Assembly (NCBI GenBank): GCA_026418475.1
Contig: JAOABG010000008.1
Coordinates: 1 to 33,994, forward strand
Length of the DNA: 33,994 nucleotides
Source of the DNA: a bacterium
GTDB taxonomy: Bacteria; DRYD01
Reading direction: 5' to 3'
Of this stretch, positions 1-8,103 are shown piece after piece. Within the stretch, counting starts at the first letter, position 1, and every line of letters begins with the position of its first letter. A program made the position numbers and the translations under genes. Below the pieces are notes generated by a model. That model made no database searches and was not told the DNA's origin. It saw nothing but the letters and a program-made list of their open reading frames with translations.

Positions 1-1
1 C

Positions 2-1549
2 CCCATATATGAGAATAATATTTTCAAAGGAGCAGTAGATGTAATATCTAAAAAAGCTTACTCATTTGACAAAGGAGAATTAAAGGAAATAGAAAATCCT
101 ATAGAAAAACAAACAAACACTTATTTAGAAAAAATCACAGAGACTATAGCAGAAACTAGTGAAGATTTATTGAACAAGTATTTAGATCAAGGAGAATTAT
201 CAACTCAAGAAATATTGGATAATCTTAAAAAAGCATATAAAATGAAATTAATATTTCCATTGTTTACTATTAGCTCTAAGATACCTGAATCAGTAAAACT
301 CTTATTGAAGTACATTGAACTAATATCTCTAAATTCTGATGAAGCAGAACTATTAACAGTTAACGACAAAGATTTATCAGCTTTAATATTCAAAACCCTT
401 TCAGATCCCTACAAAGGTAGGGTTTCCTATATAAGAGTATTTAGTGGAAAAATAACTAAGGATTCCTCTATTCAAAACGTTACCAAAAATTATAAAGAAA
501 AAATTTCGGTTTTAGTTGAAATATCGGGAGATCAACATAATCCAATAAATGAATGTGTTGCAGGTGATATTTGTGCAACATATAAGTTGGAACAGTCATT
601 ATCGGGAGATGTTCTTTCTTCCTCAGAAAACTCACCACTTAAACCAATTATATATCCAGAACCACTTTACGAAAAAAGTGTCGAACCTAAAAGTAAAGCT
701 GACGAAGAAAAACTCTCTTCTGCAATAAACAGAATACTTGAAGAAGATCCCACATTTAAAGCCTATAGAGACCATGATGTCAAACAATTCGTAATATCAA
801 CCATAGGAGATGTTCATCAAGATTATATCATCTCAAAATTAAAGAATAAGTATAAAGTGAATATAGAAATTACCCCTAGAAAGATACCATATTTAGAAAC
901 CATAAAAGGCAAAGCTCAAGCTGTTGGAAAGTATGTAAAGCAATCTGGAGGTAGAGGACAATTTGGTATAGCACATTTAGAATTGGAACCTCTACCACGT
1001 GGACAAGGATTTGAATTCGTAGACAGAATCGTTGGAGGAGTAATACCCAAAAACTTCATACCATCGGTTGAAAAAGGGATAAGGAATGCAATGGAAGAAG
1101 GAATACTATCTGGTAACAAAGTAGTGGATATAAGAGCCATATTATTTGATGGTAAATATCACGAAGTTGACTCAAGTGATTTAGCTTTTCAAATAGCTGG
1201 TGCAATGGCATTCAGAGAAGCCATGTCAAAATCCAATCCAATATTACTTGAACCAATAATGAACTTAGAAATCCTTGTACCAGACAGTATGTTGGGAGAT
1301 GTTATAGGACTACTAAATACCAAAAGAGCAAGAATAATGGGAATGGAAGCATCATCAAGAAAGGGTTGGCAATTCATAAAAGCAGAAGCACCATGGATGG
1401 AAATAAAAGATCTATCTGTAGAACTTAAATCAGCAACACAAGGTAGAGCCACATTTTCAATGAAATTATCACACTATGAAGAAGCTCCACCAAACATCTC
1501 ACAACAAGTAATAGCAGAAGCTAAGAAAAATCAGGAAGAAAAAGTATAA
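2..1549 (+). CDS. EF-G paralogue (EF-G-like translational GTPase), 5' end outside window
   Basis: The reading frame is open from base 2, so the gene begins before the window; the GTPase domain is not visible. The first visible part matches the end of the EF-G G domain (KKAYSF, IAETSEDLLNKYL, then an ELS-type helix). A domain II stretch DPYKGRVSYIRVFSG follows, then domain IV with KQSGGRGQFG and DSSDLAFQIAGAMAFREA, and domain V with LLEPIMNLEILVP, TQGRATFSM and HYEEAPP. EF-G catalyses ribosomal translocation or ribosome recycling in the cytoplasm. The divergent domain II and III and the separation from rpsL-rpsG-tuf suggest an EF-G2-like paralogue, not the main fusA; that is an inference. The TTG at 170 is an internal codon, not the start. 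The next gene begins four bases after the stop, so it is probably the first visible member of an operon. Confidence 0.9.
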   Translation, partial: PIYENNIFKGAVDVISKKAYSFDKGELKEIENPIEKQTNTYLEKITETIAETSEDLLNKYLDQGELSTQEILDNLKKAYKMKLIFPLFTISSKIPESVKLLLKYIELISLNSDEAELLTVNDKDLSALIFKTLSDPYKGRVSYIRVFSGKITKDSSIQNVTKNYKEKISVLVEISGDQHNPINECVAGDICATYKLEQSLSGDVLSSSENSPLKPIIYPEPLYEKSVEPKSKADEEKLSSAINRILEEDPTFKAYRDHDVKQFVISTIGDVHQDYIISKLKNKYKVNIEITPRKIPYLETIKGKAQAVGKYVKQSGGRGQFGIAHLELEPLPRGQGFEFVDRIVGGVIPKNFIPSVEKGIRNAMEEGILSGNKVVDIRAILFDGKYHEVDSSDLAFQIAGAMAFREAMSKSNPILLEPIMNLEILVPDSMLGDVIGLLNTKRARIMGMEASSRKGWQFIKAEAPWMEIKDLSVELKSATQGRATFSMKLSHYEEAPPNISQQVIAEAKKNQEEKV

Positions 1550-1553
1550 ATTA

Positions 1554-3209
1554 ATGAAAAAAATAGGATACATCCTGGGGCATAAGCCAAACACACCATA
1601 TGAGTTCCACTTCCTTGTTGATAAAGAATCTTTAGTTCAACTTGATGATATAGTAGTAGTAAAAAGTAATTATAACAATACAGAAGTTTTTCATTATGGA
1701 ATAGTTAGAGAAATCATAAAATACACAGAAGCAAGCCAATATGCAATAGAAACAGAATTAATAATAGATAAAAAGATACCATACATAAATATAACTGCTG
1801 CAAAGGTATTTGTAACCAGAATAGAACCTGAAATTTATGTGCCCCCAGAACCATCATCAGAGGTTTATTTAGTAGATAAAACCAATTCCGAAATTGCTTT
1901 ATATTTTGATAAAATGGATAACAAAATACCAATCGGATTTTTAAGGAACGAATGTAATGCTTATTTAAATTTGGATTTTGTTGATGGAACAAGTGGAGCA
2001 CATGTGAATATAACAGGTATGTCAGGAGTGGCAACCAAAACATCTTTTGCCACATTTCTTTTATTTTCTCTATTACAAAAATCACCATATTCTAATCAGT
2101 ATAGAGCAATAGTTTTTAATGTCAAATCATTTGATCTGCTATATCTTAACTACAAAAACAACTATAGAAATATGAAAAATGAGTCATCAAAAGACTTAGA
2201 AGAAAAATATCTAAAGCTATCCTTAGAACCTAAATCATTTAATAATGTCAAAATTCTGATACCACCGAAGAAAAATAAACTTGAAATGGATATACCCGAT
2301 AGTTTAGTAAAAGGTAGTTTATACTATTTCACATTAACAGAAATCTTTAAAAAAGAATTGTTTAAATTCTTTTTTGTTGATGAGTCAAAAGATTTTCAAA
2401 GCTTGGAAAGAATAATATCAATCGTTGAAAAACATATGCAACATTTAATAGAAAAAACAGATAAAGATTTAGAAAACCAAGGTGTAATAGAAGCACCCAA
2501 GGGATACATTGAAAATCTGGATCAGCTATTTCAATACATAAAAGATTACTTAGATGAAAACATAAGTAAACTGAATGAATCAAGGTCAACTATAAACGCC
2601 TTTTTAAGAAGATTCAAAAAAGTTAAAGAAGATTGCAATTTTCTAATAAATAAGTCCCAAGAAAACAAAACAAATATAGTTAAAGAAATTGAAAACAATC
2701 AACTAACGGTAATAGATGTCCATAATCTGAATGAAAAAGCAAAACTGTTCGTAGTATCCTCAATTCTTTACCTTATATATTTGAAAAAGGAAGAAGAAAA
2801 CGATACAAATAAATACTTTTTTGTTATAGATGAGTTAAATAAATACGCTCCAGTATCAAATGATACTCCCATAAAGGATGTTCTAATAGATATAGCAGAA
2901 AGAGGAAGAAGTTTAGGAATAATCTTGATAGGAGCACAACAAACAGCAAGCCAAATAGATCACAGAATAGTTTCAAACTGTGCCATAAGGGTAATAGGCA
3001 GGTCAGATGCTTTTGAACTATCTAAAAGTTTCTATACATTTCTACCGGAAGATCTAAAAAAGAGAGCAATTATACTCAAACCAGGTAATATGATAATATC
3101 ACAGCCTGACTGCCCAGTTCCAATTGTGATACACTTTCCTTACCCAACTTGGGCAACAAGAAAAGAAGAAGTTCTCAATGAGGTAAATATAAAAAAGGCT
3201 CTAATATAG
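1554..3209 (+). CDS. HerA-type ATPase (HAS-barrel plus P-loop ATPase)
   Basis: The 551-residue protein starts with a HAS-barrel-like domain (about residues 1-100; IGYILG, QLDDIVVV). A P-loop follows at residues 154-164, written TGMSGVATKTS, in which the usual G before the Lys is T and the loop is one residue longer than GxxGxGKT. A Walker B segment YFFVIDELNKYAP lies near residues 420-433, and an arginine-finger-like segment NCAIRVIGRSD lies near 478-488. The middle (residues 200-400) is a Lys/Glu-rich helical insertion. HerA proteins form hexameric DNA translocases, usually partnered with the nuclease NurA in end resection. No NurA gene is adjacent. It lies four bases after the EF-G-like gene and 17 bases before the cytochrome gene, without a strong Shine-Dalgarno. 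The family assignment is firm; the cellular role is inferred. Confidence 0.85.
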   Translation: MKKIGYILGHKPNTPYEFHFLVDKESLVQLDDIVVVKSNYNNTEVFHYGIVREIIKYTEASQYAIETELIIDKKIPYINITAAKVFVTRIEPEIYVPPEPSSEVYLVDKTNSEIALYFDKMDNKIPIGFLRNECNAYLNLDFVDGTSGAHVNITGMSGVATKTSFATFLLFSLLQKSPYSNQYRAIVFNVKSFDLLYLNYKNNYRNMKNESSKDLEEKYLKLSLEPKSFNNVKILIPPKKNKLEMDIPDSLVKGSLYYFTLTEIFKKELFKFFFVDESKDFQSLERIISIVEKHMQHLIEKTDKDLENQGVIEAPKGYIENLDQLFQYIKDYLDENISKLNESRSTINAFLRRFKKVKEDCNFLINKSQENKTNIVKEIENNQLTVIDVHNLNEKAKLFVVSSILYLIYLKKEEENDTNKYFFVIDELNKYAPVSNDTPIKDVLIDIAERGRSLGIILIGAQQTASQIDHRIVSNCAIRVIGRSDAFELSKSFYTFLPEDLKKRAIILKPGNMIISQPDCPVPIVIHFPYPTWATRKEEVLNEVNIKKALI

Positions 3210-3226
3210 GAAAGGAGAATAACCCC

Positions 3227-4075
3227 ATGCTACTTATCATAGGGTTGGGATTAGTAAGTGGAGTGTTCATTGGCAAGAGAATTCTCAAAAATTCTATAAA
3301 ACAAAGGAATATATCAAAAGAATTGAAATTAACAACCACCAATTTCATTTCCAATTGTCAAAAAAATCTGAAAAATTCATTGCTTGTTATAACACAAAAA
3401 ATAGATAGCATTCCATACATAGTATATAAAAGGATACATTCAATAACAGGAATCTTGTTCATTGGTGGATTTGTGATAGCTCACTTTATTAATAATACAT
3501 TAGCATACAATCCCAAAAAATTGAATAAACTATCAAAATCTATTCATAAAAATCCTCTCTTCCCATTAGTAGAAATATTTGGTATATACATACCATTAGT
3601 ATCACATATTGTTATTGGATTAATTTTATTACGCAAAGGTAAAATAGATATGAGAATAAAGAGTGAAACAAATTACAGATACATATTACAAAGAATATCA
3701 GCATATATCATATTAAAAACTTTATTATTCCATCTAATAACAATAAGATTCAACGAATATTTACCTTTTTCAATAAGGAGGATGTTCAATATTCCACATG
3801 AAAGAGATTTAACATATCAAAAAGTTAATGTATGGTTTACTCGCCCACTTCTACCAATAGGATATATTACATACACATTCTTTATAACTTCAATAGCCTA
3901 CCATTTATCCAACGGTTTCTGGACTTCTGCCATAACTTGGGGATTAGCAAAAACTTATGAAAAACAGGTTAAATTAAGAAAATTTTCAAATTTCCTCTTC
4001 GGTACTCTTTTCTTATGGGGACAGTTAATAATCTATTTATACAGTAAACATTACAAAGATAAGAAAGAAGATTAA
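3227..4075 (+). CDS. SdhC-like succinate dehydrogenase/fumarate reductase cytochrome b, orphan
   Basis: Residues 65-282 resemble the B. subtilis-type SdhC di-haem cytochrome b558. The segments KRIHSITG, VIAHFINN, PLVSHIVIGL, LQRISAYIILKTLLFHL and YHLSNGFWTSAITWG appear in family order. His86, His127, His169 and His226 fall at the four haem-ligand positions, so both haems could be bound. The protein has about five core membrane helices. It is longer than the usual 200 residues because of an extra N-terminal part: a hydrophobic segment (residues 1-16) and a basic linker (17-64). A good ribosome binding site (AGGAAAGGAG) precedes the ATG. No flavoprotein (SdhA) or iron-sulfur subunit (SdhB) lies beside it; its neighbours are a HerA ATPase and a peptidase. 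It may serve a distant SDH/FRD or another quinone-linked enzyme. Confidence 0.82.
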   Translation: MLLIIGLGLVSGVFIGKRILKNSIKQRNISKELKLTTTNFISNCQKNLKNSLLVITQKIDSIPYIVYKRIHSITGILFIGGFVIAHFINNTLAYNPKKLNKLSKSIHKNPLFPLVEIFGIYIPLVSHIVIGLILLRKGKIDMRIKSETNYRYILQRISAYIILKTLLFHLITIRFNEYLPFSIRRMFNIPHERDLTYQKVNVWFTRPLLPIGYITYTFFITSIAYHLSNGFWTSAITWGLAKTYEKQVKLRKFSNFLFGTLFLWGQLIIYLYSKHYKDKKED

Positions 4076-4083
4076 TTTATACT

Positions 4084-5808
4084 ATGCTAAAAAGTATTCA
4101 ATGGAATTTAGAAACCATATATCCTTCACCAGATTCTCCTGAAATACACAAAGAAATAGAATTACTAAAGAAACTAATAGAGAATCTTAAAATAATCATA
4201 CAATCATCAGATAAGGAAACAGAAAAAACAGATAACAATGAAAAAATAAAACAAATCATTTCAGAATATGAAAAAATAACTCAAATCAATAGGAAATTGC
4301 AAGCATACATAACATGTATTCTTTCAACAGATAGCAAAAATGAGCAAGCTCATAAAATGAAGGGAGTCCTTTATCAAATTAATTCATCTTTGCATTTATT
4401 ACATATAAAAATTGAAAAACTGATATTTGAAAGCAAAGTAGATATCTCAGAATACAGCTATTTTCTAAAGCAATCTGTAGAAAATTACGAGCATAGGATG
4501 TCTAACGAAAAAGAAGAACTATACAGCTCTCTTTACATTTCTTCATCATCAGAATGGAAAACCTTATATAATGAATTAATTTCAAACATAAAGGTTCAAT
4601 TTGAAGACAAGATTATTTCAATAAGTCAACTTAGGAACTATTATAATAACCCTGAAAGAGAAATACGTCAAAAAGCCTATGAAAAAGAAATAGAGATATT
4701 CAGTGAAAATGAATATATATTTGCCAGAATCTTAAATTCAGTAAAATGGGACTCAATAGTTATAAGTAAAAATAGAAACTTCAAAAGTATTTTAGAGCAA
4801 TCACTTTTTTACAACCAAATAGACAAAGAAGTATTAGATATAGTTTTAAACACTTCTATTGAAAATTTGGACAAATTCCAAAGATATTTCAATAAAAAAG
4901 CTCAAATATTAGGATTAGAAAAATTGGATTGGTTTGACTTATCAGCCCCTCTTTTTGCGGACAAGATAGAAAAGTTTGAATTCCATAAAGCCCAAGAATT
5001 TATCTTAGAAAATTTCTCAGGTTTCTCAGATGAACTGTATAAGATGGCCTTGACTGCATTCGACTATAATTGGATAGATGCTGAACCAAGATTAGGTAAA
5101 ACAGACGGTGGGTTCTGTATATATGTTCATAACAATGAATCAAGAATACTGGTAAATTATGATAACTCAATAAAATCTGTTTTAACATTAGCTCATGAGC
5201 TTGGTCACGCCTACCATAACTGGGTAATGTCTGAGAACACACCAATCTACAGACATTCACCATTAATATTGGCAGAGACAGCAAGCATACTGGCAGAAAC
5301 AATAACGAGGAGAAATGCAATAAAGAATTCAGAAAATAAATATGTTCAGGCATATATACTTGACGGATACCTATATACCACAAGTGTTGTAGTAATAGAT
5401 ATAATCTCACGTTTCCTATTCGAGGATAAAATCATAAACATAAGAAAGGAGAGGATATTAACACCCAAAGAATTATGTAGTATAATGTTAGATTCTCAAA
5501 AAGAAGTTTATTTAGACAGTATAAATTCTTACCATCCATATATGTGGGCAAATAAGCCGCATTATTACTCATCAAATTACTATAATTACCCTTATTTAGT
5601 TGGATTACTCATAGGATTGGCATTATACAATTTATATGAAAAAGGTAATATAACAAGTAGAGATTACAGAGAGATACTAAAAAACACTCCAAAAGATAAA
5701 CCAGAAAGAATATTAAAAGGATTGGGAATAGATTTAAAAAGTCCTGATTTTTGGCAAGAAGCTTTTGAACCTATAGAAAATGATATACGAGAGTTTGAGA
5801 AGATATAA
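4084..5808 (+). CDS. pepF: Oligoendopeptidase F family zinc peptidase (M3)
   Basis: This 574-residue protein has the full length of the M3B oligoendopeptidase F family. The N terminus (WNLETIYPSPDSPE) is typical. The zinc site is visible as LAHELGHAYHNW with His371 and His375, and a third ligand Glu398 in LAETASILAET. The C terminus carries the conserved substrate-side region with HPYMWANKPHYY and the tyrosine-rich YYNYPYLVGLL. The enzyme cleaves short peptides in the cytoplasm, probably in peptide recycling; the nearby amino-acid dehydrogenase gene fits a peptide or amino-acid catabolic context, which is inference. The ATG at 4084 is eight bases after the cytochrome gene and has no clear Shine-Dalgarno, so translation may be coupled. 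A 7-bp hairpin begins at its stop codon. Confidence 0.93.
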   Translation: MLKSIQWNLETIYPSPDSPEIHKEIELLKKLIENLKIIIQSSDKETEKTDNNEKIKQIISEYEKITQINRKLQAYITCILSTDSKNEQAHKMKGVLYQINSSLHLLHIKIEKLIFESKVDISEYSYFLKQSVENYEHRMSNEKEELYSSLYISSSSEWKTLYNELISNIKVQFEDKIISISQLRNYYNNPEREIRQKAYEKEIEIFSENEYIFARILNSVKWDSIVISKNRNFKSILEQSLFYNQIDKEVLDIVLNTSIENLDKFQRYFNKKAQILGLEKLDWFDLSAPLFADKIEKFEFHKAQEFILENFSGFSDELYKMALTAFDYNWIDAEPRLGKTDGGFCIYVHNNESRILVNYDNSIKSVLTLAHELGHAYHNWVMSENTPIYRHSPLILAETASILAETITRRNAIKNSENKYVQAYILDGYLYTTSVVVIDIISRFLFEDKIINIRKERILTPKELCSIMLDSQKEVYLDSINSYHPYMWANKPHYYSSNYYNYPYLVGLLIGLALYNLYEKGNITSRDYREILKNTPKDKPERILKGLGIDLKSPDFWQEAFEPIENDIREFEKI

Positions 5809-5829
5809 CCGCTTGTCCGAGTAAGCGGT
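5808..5829 (+). other. Hairpin immediately after pepF stop codon
   Basis: Arms ACCGCTT (5808-5814) and AAGCGGT (5823-5829) are perfectly complementary around an 8-base loop. The 5' arm starts at the last base of the pepF stop codon. The downstream tract is not a U-run, so a simple terminator is unlikely; an mRNA stability, processing or attenuation role inside the operon is possible. Similar hairpins follow the stops of rplJ and rplX. Confidence 0.6.
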
Positions 5830-5860
5830 ATATAAATATACGGACATCAAAACAGGAGTT

Positions 5861-6676
5861 ATGCTAAAAACAGAAAATATGGTGGATTTGATAAGGGAGC
5901 CTATAAAACTAAGTGGATGGGCACTGATATTGGGAGCATCATCAGGTTTTGGAGCAGCAACAGCAATAACACTTGCTAAAACAGGAATGGACATAATTGG
6001 TATCCATTTGGATAGAAAATCAACTCTCCAGAATGCCATTGATGTCAAAAATACAATAGAAAATTTGGGAAGAAAAACAATTTTTTATAACACCAATGCA
6101 GCAGATAACAGCAAAATGGATGAAATAGTTAGAGAACTCAAAAACAACATTGGAGAGAAAACAATCAGGGTACTACTCCATTCTCTAGCTTTTGGATCTT
6201 TAAAACCTTACATTGGTGATGATTCAGTTTCTAAGGAGCAATTAGAAATGACGATTGATGTTATGGCAAATTCATTGGTGTATTGGGTTCAGAAATTGCT
6301 CAAAAATAACATGTTTTGTAAAGATGCAAGGATATTTGCAATGACAAGTATAGGTTCCAGCAGAAACTGGAAAAGTTATGGACCTGTATCAGCAGCTAAA
6401 GCTATCTTAGAAGCACATATAAGACAATTGGCTTTGGAATTAGCACCATATGGTATAACAGCCAATGCCATATGTGCTGGAGTTACACCTACACCAGCAC
6501 TAATGAAAATACCGGGTCATGAAGATATGATGGAAAAAGCTCAGAAATATAATCCACATGGGAAACTGACAACACCAATAGACATAGCAAATGCAATAAT
6601 GCTATTATCTCACCCAGCTTCATACTGGATAACTGGAAACACCATCTATGTTGATGGTGGAGAATTTTTAACATGA
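5861..6676 (+). CDS. Short-chain dehydrogenase, enoyl-ACP reductase (FabI/FabL-like)
   Basis: This is a 271-residue Rossmann SDR. The cofactor loop LILGASSGFGAATA (residues 23-36) is of the classical SDR type. The active site has the Tyr-x6-Lys spacing of enoyl-ACP reductases (Tyr173 and Lys180 in YGPVSAAKA) in place of the classical Tyr-x3-Lys. LLHSLAFGS (105-113) resembles the FabI segment around its first catalytic Tyr, here Phe. The end, ASYWITGNTIYVDGGEFL, is the usual SDR/FabI C-terminal motif. The likely reaction is NAD(P)H-dependent reduction of trans-2-enoyl-ACP in fatty acid synthesis; this particular subfamily has a long HLDRKSTLQNA loop after strand 2 and its substrate is not certain. 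The ATG is preceded by CAGGAG; it sits 52 bases after pepF and 21 before the dehydrogenase gene. Confidence 0.78.
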   Translation: MLKTENMVDLIREPIKLSGWALILGASSGFGAATAITLAKTGMDIIGIHLDRKSTLQNAIDVKNTIENLGRKTIFYNTNAADNSKMDEIVRELKNNIGEKTIRVLLHSLAFGSLKPYIGDDSVSKEQLEMTIDVMANSLVYWVQKLLKNNMFCKDARIFAMTSIGSSRNWKSYGPVSAAKAILEAHIRQLALELAPYGITANAICAGVTPTPALMKIPGHEDMMEKAQKYNPHGKLTTPIDIANAIMLLSHPASYWITGNTIYVDGGEFLT

Positions 6677-6697
6677 AATATATAGAAAGGAGAAATT

Positions 6698-8089
6698 ATG
6701 AGCTTTTTCAAAGAAGTTAACTCATTCGTAGACAAAGCTACAAAATATGTGAAAATAAGACCAGATCTATTAGAATTAATAAAACAGTGTAAATCAGTAA
6801 TAAATGTCACATTCCCAATAAAAAAAGATAACGGAGAAATAGAAACGATCTATGGTTGGAGAGCACAACATAGTTTCCACAAACTTCCAACCAAGGGAGG
6901 TATTAGAATAAGTAATGAAGTTTCTTTAGATGAAGTAATGGCATTGGCAGCTTTAATGAGTTACAAATGTGCAATAATGGATATTCCATTTGGTGGAGCA
7001 AAAGGAGCAATAAAAATAAATCCGCAAAAATATTCTGCCAATGAATTAGAAAGGGCGGTAAGAAGGTACACATTTGAGTTATACAGGAAGAATTTCATAG
7101 GTCCATCAATAGATATTCCGGGTCCAGATATGGGATCTGGAGAAAGAGAAATGGCCTGGATATTGGATACCTATGCAACTCTGTCCAACAGAGAAGTAGA
7201 TTATTTAGCTTGTGTAACAGGGAAACCAATAGAACAATCAGGAATAAGAGGAAGAAAATATGCCACAGGATTAGGAGGATTTTATATATTAAACTATCTC
7301 TTAACAGAAAGGAAGGATATAACTAAAAAATTTAAACTTGAGAAAAATATAGAGGATATAACTATATCAATCCAAGGATTTGGTAATGTTGGTTACTATT
7401 TATCAAAATTCCTTTTCGATAAGCAAATAAAAATAGTTTCTGTGGCAGATATAACAGGAACTATATATAATGAAAAAGGGATAAACATAGATAAATTGAG
7501 TGAATACGTTAAATTAAAGGGAGGTGTTTTTGGATATCCTGATGCCAAATCTACTCCCAACCCCCAAGACTGCTTAGAATTGGAAGTGGATGTCCTTATT
7601 CCAGCAGCACTTGAAAATGTTATAAATGATGAGAATGTTGATAAAATAAAAGCTCCAATAATAGCAGAAGCAGCAAATGGACCCACAACATTTAACGCAC
7701 ATAATAAACTATCAACAAATGGTAAGCTCATTATCCCAGATATACTCTATAATTCGGGTGGAGTAACAGTTTCATATTTTGAATACTTAAAAAATTTATC
7801 ACATGTTAGGTTTGGAAGGCTTGAGAAAAGACTGAGAGAAGAAAATAATATCAACCTCTTAAAAGAAATAGAAAAAGCCACAAATAATAAAATAGAATAT
7901 AAAAATGTAATCAATACTTTCTCAGAAGAGGATATAGTTAAATCAGGTTTATATGAGAGCATGATCAATGGATTCAATAGTATTTATGAAAAATCCATAG
8001 AAAAGGATATAGATATGAAAACAGCAGCTTTCGTTCTTGCAATAGAGAAAATAGCACTTTCATACAACCAACTTGGAATATTTCCATAA
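6698..8089 (+). CDS. Glutamate/leucine-type amino-acid dehydrogenase
   Basis: The 463-residue protein is a Glu/Leu/Phe/Val dehydrogenase. The substrate domain holds LPTKGGIR (Lys66), MSYKCAIMDIPFGGAKGAI with the catalytic-region Lys90 and Lys102, and PGPDMGSGEREMAW with Asp144. The Rossmann cofactor domain holds SIQGFGNVGYYLSK (residues 224-237) and APIIAEAANGPTT. These enzymes interconvert glutamate and 2-oxoglutarate plus ammonia with NAD(P). Glutamate is the most likely substrate, but leucine or another amino acid cannot be excluded by eye. The ribosome binding site AGAAAGGAG lies seven bases before the ATG. It is the last gene of the + strand run and meets the next gene tail to tail with only 14 bases between them and no clear terminator. 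Confidence 0.88.
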   Translation: MSFFKEVNSFVDKATKYVKIRPDLLELIKQCKSVINVTFPIKKDNGEIETIYGWRAQHSFHKLPTKGGIRISNEVSLDEVMALAALMSYKCAIMDIPFGGAKGAIKINPQKYSANELERAVRRYTFELYRKNFIGPSIDIPGPDMGSGEREMAWILDTYATLSNREVDYLACVTGKPIEQSGIRGRKYATGLGGFYILNYLLTERKDITKKFKLEKNIEDITISIQGFGNVGYYLSKFLFDKQIKIVSVADITGTIYNEKGINIDKLSEYVKLKGGVFGYPDAKSTPNPQDCLELEVDVLIPAALENVINDENVDKIKAPIIAEAANGPTTFNAHNKLSTNGKLIIPDILYNSGGVTVSYFEYLKNLSHVRFGRLEKRLREENNINLLKEIEKATNNKIEYKNVINTFSEEDIVKSGLYESMINGFNSIYEKSIEKDIDMKTAAFVLAIEKIALSYNQLGIFP

Positions 8090-8103
8090 AAATAAATATT
8101 ATT

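Noticed and set aside
170-1549. TTG at 170 as the true start of the EF-G-like gene
   Set aside because: The same frame is open and EF-G-like from base 2 onward, so the gene starts outside the window.
3227-4075. A succinate dehydrogenase operon
   Set aside because: Only the cytochrome b subunit is present; neighbours are a HerA ATPase and a peptidase, not SdhA or SdhB.
5808-5829. ACCGC-containing hairpins after pepF and rplJ as further fluoride riboswitches
   Set aside because: They share only a few bases with the aptamer and have no P1 loop, pseudoknot partner or CTGATG segment.
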